From: Actinobacillus porcitonsillarum
Lineage (GTDB): Bacteria > Pseudomonadota > Gammaproteobacteria > Enterobacterales > Pasteurellaceae
Direction: 5' to 3'
Assembly: GCF_003101015.1 (NCBI RefSeq)
Contig: NZ_CP029206.1
Location: 496,001-560,000, forward strand
Length of the DNA: 64,000 nucleotides
In this document: positions 53,190-61,265 of the stretch, piece by piece
Numbering within the stretch: position 1 is the first letter of the stretch
Layout of the letters: the number at the start of each line of letters is the position of its first letter
Made by a program: the position numbers and the translations under genes
The notes under the pieces: model-generated
Told to the model about the DNA's origin: nothing
The model's input: only the letters and a program-made list of their open reading frames with translations
Databases searched by the model: none

Positions 53190-54329
53190 CTATAAATCCA
53201 CAGGCTTCCACTCTTGCCCTACCACTGGCGGTAACCACGGGCTGCCTTTGATGCACATATCCCATAACATATCAGGAATACCGTAGTGATCGGCTTGCGT
53301 TGGGTCAAGCTCGCTGACAATTTCGTCCGCTCTACCTCCTGCCAATAATGTGCCGATAGTTGGGTTAATCATTACCGCTTTGCCAAGGGCGATAAACTCT
53401 GCCCAACCTGTGCTGTAGGCATCTAAGATTTGCTCAGCCGTTAATAAATTGCCTACGCCAATTAGCGGTAATTTGCCGCCAATACGTTCGTGAACTAATT
53501 GCATACGAGTGAGTGACGTATCTGCACCACGGCGTGCTTGCTTGTAGAAATCCCATAATGAAATGTGCAAATATTGCAACGGTTTTTCCACTAAGGCATC
53601 AATTAACGCAAAAGTATCCGCCATTGTTAAGCCATTTTCTCCCGGTTCCTCTGGCGAGAAACGGTAGCCGATAATGAAATCCGGGCGGTTGTGTCGTTGG
53701 CGTACTGCCGTCACTTTGTCGATAACTGCCATTGGGAACGCCATACGTTTTTCTTGGCTACCACCCCACGCATCGGTGCGGCGATTAGTTTGTGCTGAAT
53801 AGAATTGTTGGATCAAATAACCGTTCGCACCGTGAATTTCCACGCCGTCAAAACCTGCACGAAGCGCCAAATCTGCGGCGTTGCCAAAAGCATCAATCAA
53901 CGCCAAAATCTCAGCTTCCGTTAAAGCTCTTGCCTCCACCTCGGCATTTTCGCTTGGTGCGACCATATCCTTACCATTCAGCAACGCTGGAATAGATTTA
54001 TCGCCACCGTGATGAATTTGTAAAATCGCCTTTGTGCCTTGTGCTTTAAGCAAATTTGCTGTGCGAGCAAGGCTGTCTAATTGACTTTCGTGGATCGCTT
54101 CAGGTTGCCTGACAAAGGCTTTCCCACCCTCTGCCACAAGGGTTGCGGCTGTAATAAACAAGCCGATATTTTCAGCACGATTGCTTAAAAAGCGTTGTTC
54201 TTGCTCACCCAATATACCATCTGGGTTTGAGGCAAAATGTGTCATCGGTGCAACCACAAGACGGTTCGAGATTTCCACTCCGTTATTTAAGACGTAAGGT
54301 TGAAAAAGTGCGGTCAATTTTTCTTTCAT
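53190..54329 (-). CDS. NADH:flavin oxidoreductase, Old Yellow Enzyme family
   Basis: A 379-residue FMN-dependent TIM-barrel enzyme from the ATG at 54329 (AAAGGAAAG upstream). It reads LFQPYVLNNGVEISNRLVVA, PMTHFASNPDG, LQIHHGGDKS (the active-site HHxG), GFDGVEIHGANGYLIQQFYS, NRRTDAWGGSQEKR and PLIGVGNLLTAEQILDAYST. It reduces activated alkenes or related substrates with NAD(P)H; the natural substrate is unknown. A second OYE-like gene is at 59501-60712. Confidence 0.93.
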   Translation of the reverse strand: MKEKLTALFQPYVLNNGVEISNRLVVAPMTHFASNPDGILGEQEQRFLSNRAENIGLFITAATLVAEGGKAFVRQPEAIHESQLDSLARTANLLKAQGTKAILQIHHGGDKSIPALLNGKDMVAPSENAEVEARALTEAEILALIDAFGNAADLALRAGFDGVEIHGANGYLIQQFYSAQTNRRTDAWGGSQEKRMAFPMAVIDKVTAVRQRHNRPDFIIGYRFSPEEPGENGLTMADTFALIDALVEKPLQYLHISLWDFYKQARRGADTSLTRMQLVHERIGGKLPLIGVGNLLTAEQILDAYSTGWAEFIALGKAVMINPTIGTLLAGGRADEIVSELDPTQADHYGIPDMLWDMCIKGSPWLPPVVGQEWKPVDL

Positions 54330-54349
54330 ATTCTTTCCTTTTGTAGAAT

Positions 54350-54766
54350 TTACTGAGTTTGATGACATGTCTTAATGAACACATAACCGAAAAAGAGGGC
54401 AAATAAAAAATCGCCTGCCCCATAAATGGCAAAGAAAATACCTAAAAATAGATTTTCATTCCATAGATTTACCAAAGCATCGCCGTTATTCATCAGCCAA
54501 TATACCCACGCCGCCACATACACCCATTTTTCGATAAAAAACACTAAAATCAGTTTGGGTACTTGATGATAACGAGCAGAAACGGACAAATACGCCAGCC
54601 CCCATAAAATAATCCCCACTTGCCCTAACCAAGAGAATACCACAGGGTCAATAGTCGCAAGAGTTTGATCCGTAAAGAATTTAGTTGGTACTAAAATCCC
54701 TGTTAAGTTATAAAAGCCGGCTAACAGAAAACCGAATGTGATTTTTTTAGATACTAAATTTTGCAT
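54350..54766 (-). CDS. Small membrane protein, four predicted spans
   Basis: A 138-residue hydrophobic protein with about four helices (ITFGFLLAGFYNLTGILVPT, FSWLGQVGIILWGLAYLSVS, LILVFFIEKWVYVAAWVYWL, LFLGIFFAIYGAGDFLFALF). The family is not recognised. It begins 100 bp from the divergent type-A LysR gene and lies just upstream of the OYE gene, so the two are probably coexpressed under that regulator. Confidence 0.7.
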   Translation of the reverse strand: MQNLVSKKITFGFLLAGFYNLTGILVPTKFFTDQTLATIDPVVFSWLGQVGIILWGLAYLSVSARYHQVPKLILVFFIEKWVYVAAWVYWLMNNGDALVNLWNENLFLGIFFAIYGAGDFLFALFFGYVFIKTCHQTQ

Positions 54767-54866
54767 TGCGTTACTCTCATTATGAAATAATGCGTCATTG
54801 TAGCCCGATTATTATCTTGATAAAATCACTAATAAATACATTCTCTATCTCAAAAAATGGAATAAT

Positions 54867-55781
54867 ATGAATAAACTGGATGCATTACGTTACTTTTGTG
54901 TGGCAAGCGAAACCCTCAACTTTCGTGAAACAGCGGTACGCTTATCTGTATCGCCACAAGTCGTCAGCCGAACTATTGCGGAGCTAGAAAATACTTTGGG
55001 CGAACCACTATTCAAACGCAACACCCGTAACGTCCAGCTTACTGAGTTTGGTCAGCAATTTTTAGTGGAGGCACGACAATTTTTAAATGAAGAGGCACGT
55101 TTATTCAGTTTCGCCAAAACTAACCAACAGGCTATTCAAGGCACGGTGCGGATTACCCTGCCGCCACTGCCTAATCACACACAAATTTTAGCGGACTTAT
55201 TACAAGCCATTGCGCCCTATCCTAACTTAGCTATTGATTGGCGTGTGGATTTAACCTCGTTAAAAGCGGTGGATAATCAAATTGATATGGGTATCCGCAT
55301 TTGCCAAAAGCCCGAACCGGATTGGATTACGCATCATTTAGCCACTGTAGAAGAAAAAATTGTAGCCTCGCCAGCCTTAATCGAAAAATTGGGAATGCCT
55401 GCGGATCTCACCGATTTGGCTAAACGTTATCCACTGGCAGCGATGTTTAATGCTCTGCAAGGGCGTATTTGGCAGTGGCAAATCAATGCCGAACATACCA
55501 TCACACCACCTGCCCCCAAATTTATCAGTAACGATATGGCAAGCGAACTGCAAGCAACCCTATCTGGGCAAGTTTGCTCACAATTATTAGGTATGTTCTG
55601 CCAGCCTTATTTGGACAGCGGAGAACTCGTGGAACTTTTCCCCGACATTCCGAAACAACCGTGGCAAATCTATCTCTACCGCCCATATCAAACCGTTACC
55701 CCTTTGCGAATTGTGAAAGTGTTTGAACTGTTAAGAGAGGTTTTGAGTAAGCGGTGGGATTTTCAACGTGGTTGGGCGTAA
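54867..55781 (+). CDS. LysR-family transcriptional regulator (type A)
   Basis: A 304-residue LTTR closely related to the one at 39286-40182: MNKLDALRYFCVASETLNFR, SVSPQVVSRTIAELENTLGE, and the C-terminal PWQIYLYRPYQTVTPLRIVK. It diverges from the membrane protein/OYE gene pair and is likely their regulator. A stretch of about 20 codons past the family end (SKRWDFQRGWA) runs into an uptake word. Confidence 0.9.
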   Translation: MNKLDALRYFCVASETLNFRETAVRLSVSPQVVSRTIAELENTLGEPLFKRNTRNVQLTEFGQQFLVEARQFLNEEARLFSFAKTNQQAIQGTVRITLPPLPNHTQILADLLQAIAPYPNLAIDWRVDLTSLKAVDNQIDMGIRICQKPEPDWITHHLATVEEKIVASPALIEKLGMPADLTDLAKRYPLAAMFNALQGRIWQWQINAEHTITPPAPKFISNDMASELQATLSGQVCSQLLGMFCQPYLDSGELVELFPDIPKQPWQIYLYRPYQTVTPLRIVKVFELLREVLSKRWDFQRGWA

Positions 55782-55788
55782 AAATACA

Positions 55789-55845
55789 AGCGGTGGGATT
55801 TTCAGGGAATTTTGCAAATGCAAAACTTATGAAAATTCCACCGCT
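55789..55845. terminator. Inverted uptake-word pair between convergent genes
   Basis: AGCGGTGGGATTTTC and GAAAATTCCACCGCT pair over 15 bp with one mismatch, between the LysR and DsbA-like stops. Another uptake word (AAGCGGTGGGATTTTC) occurs inside the LysR 3' end at 55749-55764. Confidence 0.7.
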
Positions 55846-55848
55846 CTT

Positions 55849-56463
55849 TTATAAGCGTTGTAAGTAATCCTTCAACCCTTGAATGTCCCCATACAACAAC
55901 TGGCTCGGCACAATATGCAACCGTTCATCTTTTTCCACAATCAACTGCGGCACGCCTTGCACACCGCAATGGTGGGCGAGTTGTTGCCCGAATTGAAGAC
56001 GTTGTTCCAATGCCGTTTGGGTAGATTGTTCGCTAAGCAATGGCACCGCTTGGCTAAGGTTGAGCTTGTGCAGCATCTGTTCAATCACCGCCAAATCCGC
56101 ATTATCCAAACCGTCCACATAACGTGCTGTCTGCAATGCTGCCAACACGGCAAGCTCTTTTTCAGGGGCAATTTGTTGCACCGCTGTTAAAGCCAGCAAA
56201 CTGTTTGCCGAATCAAAATCGCCTTCGCCTTGCAACACGTTTTCCAAATACGCCTGACTAAACGGCTGACCGGTCAATTTTTCAATCCGCTGATCGTTTC
56301 CCCACGCATAGCGGGCGAAATCGGCGTCCATTTTACGACCGCTTTGATAAAACAGACCCGTTGGCGTGAGTGTAAGCGGATAGATTTCATTCAGTTTTTG
56401 CAATGTTGCTGACGCCCCATAACACCAGCCACAAAGAGGATCGAATAAGTAGTAAATTTTCAT
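55849..56463 (-). CDS. DsbA-family thioredoxin-fold protein (CGWC)
   Basis: A 204-residue protein with a thioredoxin-like redox motif CGWC (residues 11-14, LFDPLCGWCYGASATL) followed by a helical insertion and ending GVQGVPQLIVEKDERLHIVP with the cis-proline loop. There is no signal peptide, so it is probably a cytoplasmic DsbA-like or FrnE-like oxidoreductase. It lies 9 bp downstream of the hydrolase gene, with which it is probably cotranscribed. Confidence 0.87.
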   Translation of the reverse strand: MKIYYLFDPLCGWCYGASATLQKLNEIYPLTLTPTGLFYQSGRKMDADFARYAWGNDQRIEKLTGQPFSQAYLENVLQGEGDFDSANSLLALTAVQQIAPEKELAVLAALQTARYVDGLDNADLAVIEQMLHKLNLSQAVPLLSEQSTQTALEQRLQFGQQLAHHCGVQGVPQLIVEKDERLHIVPSQLLYGDIQGLKDYLQRL

Positions 56464-56472
56464 TTTGTTTTC

Positions 56473-57225
56473 CTATTTTGCTGCCTGTTCAATCAATTCT
56501 ACTGTCGCTTGCGGTTGCGAAATGATAGACAAATGACTGCCTGAAACGGTTTTGGTTTGAGCGTTAATCATCGCCGCAAAAGATTGTTGTGCCTTAAACG
56601 GCAAGGCGTTGTCTTGTTCCGCAAGCAAATAGTAGCTTGGTTTGGTTTTCCACGCTGGCTCTGCAACCGCTTGCCCAAAGGCTTTGGCGCTGATTGGTGT
56701 TTGAGTGGCAAACAAGCCTTGAACTTCCGACAACGGCAAGTCGTTCGCCATCACTGCCTGATACACTTCCGCATTTGGCAACCAAATCATTCCGTTTTCA
56801 TCAGGCTGCAACCCTTCACTTGCTGCTTGATGACGTTCTAACGCCATTACTGCATTTTCGCCGCTATTTGGCACAATTGCCGACAAATAGACTAATTTTT
56901 TAACCTTTTCGTGCTGACCAGCTTGGCTAATCACCACCCCCGCCCACGAATGTCCAACTAGCACCACATCGCCATCTTGACGATCTAACACCTGCTTAAC
57001 CGCCGCCACATCATCATCTAACGAAGTCAGTGGATTTTGCACCGCCGTAACCTGATAGCCTTTGGCTTGCAAAGATTGAATAACGGGGCGATAACTTGAG
57101 CCATCAACAAAAGCACCGTGTACCAAAACAATATTTTTAATCATCGTGTTTTTCTCCGTAGCCTGTGCCGTTACCGAAAGCCCGATTAGTGCGACACAAG
57201 CCAGTTTTTTCATTAGGTTAAACAT
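56473..57225 (-). CDS. Exported alpha/beta hydrolase
   Basis: A 250-residue precursor with signal peptide (MKKLACVALIGLSVTAQATE) and an alpha/beta hydrolase domain: IKNIVLVHGAFVDGSSYRPV, nucleophile elbow VVLVGHSWAGVVISQAG (GHSWAG) and a C-terminal catalytic His in KTVSGSHLSIISQP. Homologues are annotated as esterase/haloperoxidase-like. The start may be 57225 or the Met four codons in; neither has a strong ribosome site. It diverges from the broken LysR gene. Confidence 0.88.
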   Translation of the reverse strand: MFNLMKKLACVALIGLSVTAQATEKNTMIKNIVLVHGAFVDGSSYRPVIQSLQAKGYQVTAVQNPLTSLDDDVAAVKQVLDRQDGDVVLVGHSWAGVVISQAGQHEKVKKLVYLSAIVPNSGENAVMALERHQAASEGLQPDENGMIWLPNAEVYQAVMANDLPLSEVQGLFATQTPISAKAFGQAVAEPAWKTKPSYYLLAEQDNALPFKAQQSFAAMINAQTKTVSGSHLSIISQPQATVELIEQAAK

Positions 57226-57305
57226 TTTTCTGTACTATAAAATTGATTGGTGTGTGTATTCTAAGGAAATAAAAATAAAGAAAAATAGCAAATTTAGAAT
57301 ATAAT

Positions 57306-57324
57306 TGTTTCGGATTAAGAAACA
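57306..57324. promoter_or_regulatory. Probable LysR operator TGTTTC-N7-GAAACA
   Basis: Inverted repeat TTGTTTC-ggattaa-GAAACAA (57305-57325) lies 11 bp before the LysR ATG and 80 bp before the divergent hydrolase. It is the same as the site at 47865-47883. Confidence 0.65.
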
Positions 57325-57336
57325 AAAAGGATAACT

Positions 57337-58227
57337 ATGGACAAACTCACCGCTATCAAAGTCTTTCTGAGCGTTGCCGAAACAGGCAGTTTTACCGCTA
57401 CCGCAGAACGTTTAGAAATTTCCAAACCGATGATCAGCCGTTATGTTGCTTTAATGGAAGAATGGCTGAACGCCCGACTGTTTCAGCGTTCCACCCGCAA
57501 AGTCGCCCTGACAGACGCAGGCGAGCAAGCGGTGCTTTTCTGCCAAAAAATTACCAATCTAACCGCAGAAATGGAACAGGAAATGATGGCACAGCAAGGC
57601 GAATTGCGTGGCGTGTTGCGTGTAACCAGTAGCCAAACTTTCGGGACGTATCATTTGGTACAAATGGTCAATCGCTTTTTGCAGCTGCACCCGAAATTGA
57701 ATATTCAGCTATTGCTCAACGATCAGCCAATGGATTTAATCAGTGAGCGGATCGATCTTGCCATTCGGATTACCAACAACCCCGACCCGAATTTTATCGC
57801 CCGAAAACTTGCCGATTGCCATTCCTTGCTAGTGGCAACGCCTGATTATTTGGCAAAGTTCGGCACACCAACGCAGCCCAAAGATTTGTATCAACATCAC
57901 TATTTGTCGCACCACAACATCAACCGCAAAGCGTGAAAATGCACACAAGGGGAACAAGAAGTGTTGCTCGACCTCAACAGCCGTTTCACCACCAACGACA
58001 CCCAAGCCTTGCTCAATTCTGTGCTGGACGGCAACGGCATTGCGATGTTGCCAAAATATATGCTGGAAACCGAACTGCAACAGGGCAAACTGCAAGCTGT
58101 CCTACCCGACTGGCAACTGCCGACATTCAGCATTTATGCGATGTATCCGTCAAGGGATAAACTACCGCTTGCCGTGAGAAAATTGATTGATTTTTTGGTG
58201 GAGAGTTTTGAAGGGAAAGCGTGGTAG
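57337..58227 (+). pseudogene. Type-B LysR regulator gene interrupted by TGA
   Basis: A frame of 297 codons that would encode a 296-residue LTTR (MDKLTAIKVFLSVAETGSFT; SFEGKAW at the end). Codon 200 is TGA (57934-57936), where the paralogue at 49927-50817 has Trp in NRKEWK. On both sides the frame and family similarity continue without a shift, so a single TGG-to-TGA change fits. The first part alone (199 residues) would keep the HTH but lose half of the effector domain. It diverges from the exported hydrolase gene. Confidence 0.9.
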
Positions 58228-58248
58228 GGGGCGTTTGCTAATGCACTA

Positions 58249-59241
58249 CTACCCCTTCAACAAAATAAAATGCTCTACTAAACGGATCATTAACTCTTTT
58301 TGTTCAGGCAAACTTTCTGCCACCAACAAGGCAAGGGCGACAAGGGTATTATCGTTAATCAATTCATTAACGGGTTTGGCAAGCAGGGCTTGATTTTGGT
58401 GTAAATACCATAAAAACAGGAAAGAACCAGTGCGTTTATTGCCGTCTGCAAGCGGGTGGTTTTTGATCACAAAATACAATAAATGTGCCGCACGGCTGGC
58501 AATATTTGGATAAAACCACTCTCCACCAAAGCCTTGTTCAATGGTCGCAATCGCTGATGCCAAACCATCACTTCGTAACTGCCCAAACAGCTCGGTCGCC
58601 TCGCCTTTGGCAATTAGTTCTTGTTTTAATTGCGAAATAGCGGTTAAAACATCTTCAAATACCAAGGATTTCATTTCAGGCTGCTGCACCGAAATCGCCG
58701 CTAGATTTTGCTCATCATACGCCTGCAATAAGCTCCAAGTTCTCGCATAGTCCTGCATCACACCAATAACCGCCTTACCTTCATCACTAATCAAGGCTTG
58801 GTTGGTGAGCGTTTGACTTAACAACGCCACTGCTTGGCTAAACTCCACACCTTTTTCCTGCAAGCGTTTTTGATTAATCGCATAACCTTGCACCAAAAAT
58901 TGTTTCAAAGTTTGGGTTGCCCATTGACGGAATTGTGTCGCACGTTTAGAGCTAATTCGATAGCCCACAGAAATAATGGCATCAAGGTTGTAGTGTTTTC
59001 GTTTACGAGAAACCATTCTTTCACCTTCAGTTTGAACTTGTAAGAAATCCTTACAAGTTGAATTTTCATCAAGCTCTTGTTCTGCATAAACATTTCTCAG
59101 ATGCATTGTTATGTTCTGAGCTTTAACCCCAAATAAGCTTGCCATTTGAGATTGCGTAAGCCACACCGTCTCATTATCCAATGAAACCTGTAAGGAAATT
59201 TTGCCGTCTGCGGACGTATAAAGTTGAATTTGGTTTTGCAT
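58249..59241 (-). CDS. RhuM-Fic fusion protein
   Basis: A 330-residue protein. Residues 5-120 match the RhuM virulence-associated domain (TVWLTQSQMASLFGVKAQNI, HYNLDAIISVGYRISSKRAT); residues 190-325 form a Fic/Doc-like domain with HPLADGNKRTG at 262-272. The motif has Leu at position 3 in place of the usual Phe but keeps His, Asp, Gly-Asn and Arg. Fic domains transfer AMP or other phospho-groups to target proteins. RhuM may bind DNA. No separate antitoxin gene is next to it. Confidence 0.88.
   Translation of the reverse strand: MQNQIQLYTSADGKISLQVSLDNETVWLTQSQMASLFGVKAQNITMHLRNVYAEQELDENSTCKDFLQVQTEGERMVSRKRKHYNLDAIISVGYRISSKRATQFRQWATQTLKQFLVQGYAINQKRLQEKGVEFSQAVALLSQTLTNQALISDEGKAVIGVMQDYARTWSLLQAYDEQNLAAISVQQPEMKSLVFEDVLTAISQLKQELIAKGEATELFGQLRSDGLASAIATIEQGFGGEWFYPNIASRAAHLLYFVIKNHPLADGNKRTGSFLFLWYLHQNQALLAKPVNELINDNTLVALALLVAESLPEQKELMIRLVEHFILLKG
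59031..59053. repeat. 23-bp direct repeat, copy inside the RhuM-Fic gene
   Basis: The 23 bp from TTTGAACTTGTAAG to ATCCTTA are identical to 59258-59280 upstream of the gene. Inside the gene the sequence is part of a longer palindrome AACTTGTAAG-aaat-CCTTACAAGTT that encodes the residues TCKDFLQ. Confidence 0.85.
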
Positions 59242-59257
59242 AATTGATCCTGTTGAA

Positions 59258-59280
59258 TTTGAACTTGTAAGAAATCCTTA
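59258..59280. repeat. 23-bp direct repeat, copy upstream of the RhuM-Fic gene
   Basis: Identical to 59031-59053. It lies 16-38 bp before the start codon of the RhuM-Fic gene, where a promoter or ribosome-site region would be. The rest of the 259-bp spacer to 59500 holds a terminator and no gene. Confidence 0.85.
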
Positions 59281-59423
59281 GCAGTTAAAATTTAACCAAT
59301 TCTTTTGAGTTGTTGCATTTTTTGCAATAGCTGAATTTTGACGTAAACATAGAACAAAACCGCAACCAAGAAAACAACAAGCGGTGATTTTTTCGATCAA
59401 GATCACAAAAATAAAATGTTGGA

Positions 59424-59450
59424 CAAAAAAAGGGGCGTTCACACGCCCCC
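59424..59450 (-). terminator. Intrinsic terminator of the second OYE-like gene
   Basis: On the minus strand GGGGCGT-gtga-ACGCCCC is followed by TTTTTTT. It lies about 50 bp after the OYE stop. The stem resembles the palindromic-element family (ends CCCCCTACA on plus strand). Confidence 0.82.
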
Positions 59451-59500
59451 TACAAATACTGGCAAATCGCAAAATCTCATCAAAATCCGACCACTCTTTC

Positions 59501-60712
59501 CTAAGATCTCCCTGTACTCAACCCTGCTTTGCCGTTCTCCCAAAGGGTTTTGAATAACACTTTCCACGGCGAAAGTGTCGGATTTGGCTGTTTGCCATTG
59601 CCGATTAACGCCATTTGTGCCATATACCAATCCATTTCCAACACTGCACCGAGTTTGTTATCCACCGGGGCAAAACCTGTTTTTATGCGGGTGGTTACGA
59701 TAGTTTGATAATTGCCTTGCTGAATTTGGTTTGGTAAATCGGGTTGTAAAGCAAAAGGTCGGGCGATGCCGATAAAATCCAGATGTCCACTTTGCAGTGC
59801 CTCGTTCATTGCATTTTCACTGCGGAAACCGCCTGTGATAATCAGCGGTACGTTGCAGACGGCACGGGCTTTTTCGGCATAATCCAAGAAAAACGCCTCA
59901 CGCTTTTGCGTACTGGCTTTGGCGGATAACATTTCAGGGTTTTCATAATTGCCGCCTGAAATTTCAATAAAATCAATGCCTAATTCCGCCATTTTTTGCA
60001 CCACTTGAATGCTGTCCGTTTCGTCAAAACCGCCTTTTTGGAAATCCGCCGAGTTGAGTTTTAAGCCGACCAAAAATTCAGGCTGCACCACCGCACGAAT
60101 GGCGTGGTAAATTTCCACTAAAAATCGCATACGATTTTCAAGGCTGCCGCCCCATTTATCTTCACGGCGGTTGTGGTGCGGCGATAAAAATTGACTGATT
60201 AAATAGCCGTGTGCGGCGTGAATTTGCACGCCAGAAAATCCGGCTTTTTCGGCGATTTTTGCGGTGGTGGCAAATTGCTGAATTAAGGTGCCAATTTCGG
60301 CTTCGGTTAAGGCTCTTGGCGGATTGATAAAGCCGTCCATTCCCTGCAACGCTACCGCACTCGGTGCAACGGGCGTTGGCGATAACACTTTTGGCGACTG
60401 TTTGCCTGCGTGGTTAATCTGCATAATCAGCAACGTATCGTTTTGCGTGCCAGCCTTCGCCCATTGTTGCAAAATCGGCAAACTGCGTTCATCTGTGAGT
60501 ACTACATCGTTGATCGAGCCTTTGCCGTTTTCAGCGACCATCACATTGCCCGTCACCAACACACCAGCGCCACCCTTTGCCCAAGTGTCATAAAGTTGCA
60601 CCAACGGCATTGTCGGTTGGTTTTGTTTGGCAAGCTGTTCTTCCATCGCGGATTTGAAAAAACGGTTTTTGGCTGTTTTGCCGTTAGAAAAGGTAAAAGG
60701 TTGAAATAACAT
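59501..60712 (-). CDS. NADH:flavin oxidoreductase, Old Yellow Enzyme family (second)
   Basis: A 403-residue FMN TIM-barrel enzyme. LFQPFTFSNGKTAKNRFFKS, MQINHAGKQSPKVL (NHxG), GFSGVQIHAAHGYLISQFLS, NRREDKWGGSLENRMRFLVE and PLIITGGFRSENAMNEALQS are family motifs. It belongs to a different subgroup from the one at 53190. An inverted repeat just upstream is shared with the ArsR-family gene, which probably controls it. Confidence 0.93.
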   Translation of the reverse strand: MLFQPFTFSNGKTAKNRFFKSAMEEQLAKQNQPTMPLVQLYDTWAKGGAGVLVTGNVMVAENGKGSINDVVLTDERSLPILQQWAKAGTQNDTLLIMQINHAGKQSPKVLSPTPVAPSAVALQGMDGFINPPRALTEAEIGTLIQQFATTAKIAEKAGFSGVQIHAAHGYLISQFLSPHHNRREDKWGGSLENRMRFLVEIYHAIRAVVQPEFLVGLKLNSADFQKGGFDETDSIQVVQKMAELGIDFIEISGGNYENPEMLSAKASTQKREAFFLDYAEKARAVCNVPLIITGGFRSENAMNEALQSGHLDFIGIARPFALQPDLPNQIQQGNYQTIVTTRIKTGFAPVDNKLGAVLEMDWYMAQMALIGNGKQPNPTLSPWKVLFKTLWENGKAGLSTGRS

Positions 60713-60731
60713 AAAATTCCTTGTTGAGATT

Positions 60732-60755
60732 ATAGGTTTAAAAATATAAACCTAT
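60732..60755. promoter_or_regulatory. Probable ArsR-type operator
   Basis: ATAGGTTTA-aaaata-TAAACCTAT, a 9-bp perfect inverted repeat, lies 20 bp upstream of the OYE start. A half copy (ATAGGTTTAAAAAT) is upstream of the ArsR-family gene at 61155-61168. Confidence 0.65.
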
Positions 60756-60825
60756 TTGGGTAAAAAATTACGGCTAAATACCAACAACTCTAGCAATAGC
60801 CGTGTTAGGTAATCATAAAAATTAG

Positions 60826-61146
60826 CTAGTCGTCCAATGGTTTAATACAACCATCTGCAATAAACGATGCCATCAAACGCCGAAAACGCTCGCCGGCTTG
60901 TTGTAGGCTCACGGTGTAATAACGCTCTTTGCCTTGCTGATCAACACGCACCAAACCGGCGTCCAACATAATTTTGAGATGGTGCGACACCGCAGGGCGT
61001 GATAAATGCAGTCGTTCGGTCAAATCATTGACATTCAAACTGCCGTTTTCAAACAAAATATGCAAAATCATCAAGCGGTTTTCATCGCTTAACACAGTAA
61101 AAGTCGGAATGCACTCACGCAAAATATCAACGGTTTTTTGGCTCAT
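60826..61146 (-). CDS. ArsR-family winged-helix regulator
   Basis: A 106-residue regulator. SDENRLMILHILFENGSLNV, DLTERLHLSRPAVSHHLKIM and GLVRVDQQGKERYYTVS form the ArsR winged helix. The classical metal-binding ELCVCDL in helix 3 is absent (NVNDLTERL). Two isolated cysteines (positions near 12 and 101) could support a redox switch, which would suit the adjacent flavin oxidoreductase, but that is speculative. Confidence 0.9.
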   Translation of the reverse strand: MSQKTVDILRECIPTFTVLSDENRLMILHILFENGSLNVNDLTERLHLSRPAVSHHLKIMLDAGLVRVDQQGKERYYTVSLQQAGERFRRLMASFIADGCIKPLDD

Positions 61147-61154
61147 ATTTGTTT

Positions 61155-61174
61155 ATAGGTTTAAAAATTTGAAC
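61155..61174. promoter_or_regulatory. Half copy of the ArsR-type operator
   Basis: ATAGGTTTAAAAAT is identical to the left 14 bases of the operator at 60732; the right arm (TTTGAAC) is degenerate. It is 8 bp upstream of the ArsR-family start, consistent with autoregulation. Confidence 0.55.
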
Positions 61175-61202
61175 GGATTTTAAATGCGGTGGAGTGAATT
61201 GT

Positions 61203-61264
61203 CAAGCGGTGAAATTTCTGCTGGATTTTGGAAATGCAAAAATTTGTGGAAATCCGACCGCTCT
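61203..61264. terminator. Inverted uptake-word pair after the VapC-like gene
   Basis: AAGCGGTGAAATTT and AAATCCGACCGCT can pair with mismatches over about 60 bp; it follows the VapC-like stop by 2 bp on the minus strand. Confidence 0.5.
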
Positions 61265-61265
61265 T

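Noticed and set aside
57961-58227. Separate 88-codon gene
   Set aside because: It is the in-frame continuation of the LysR gene beyond the TGA at 57934.
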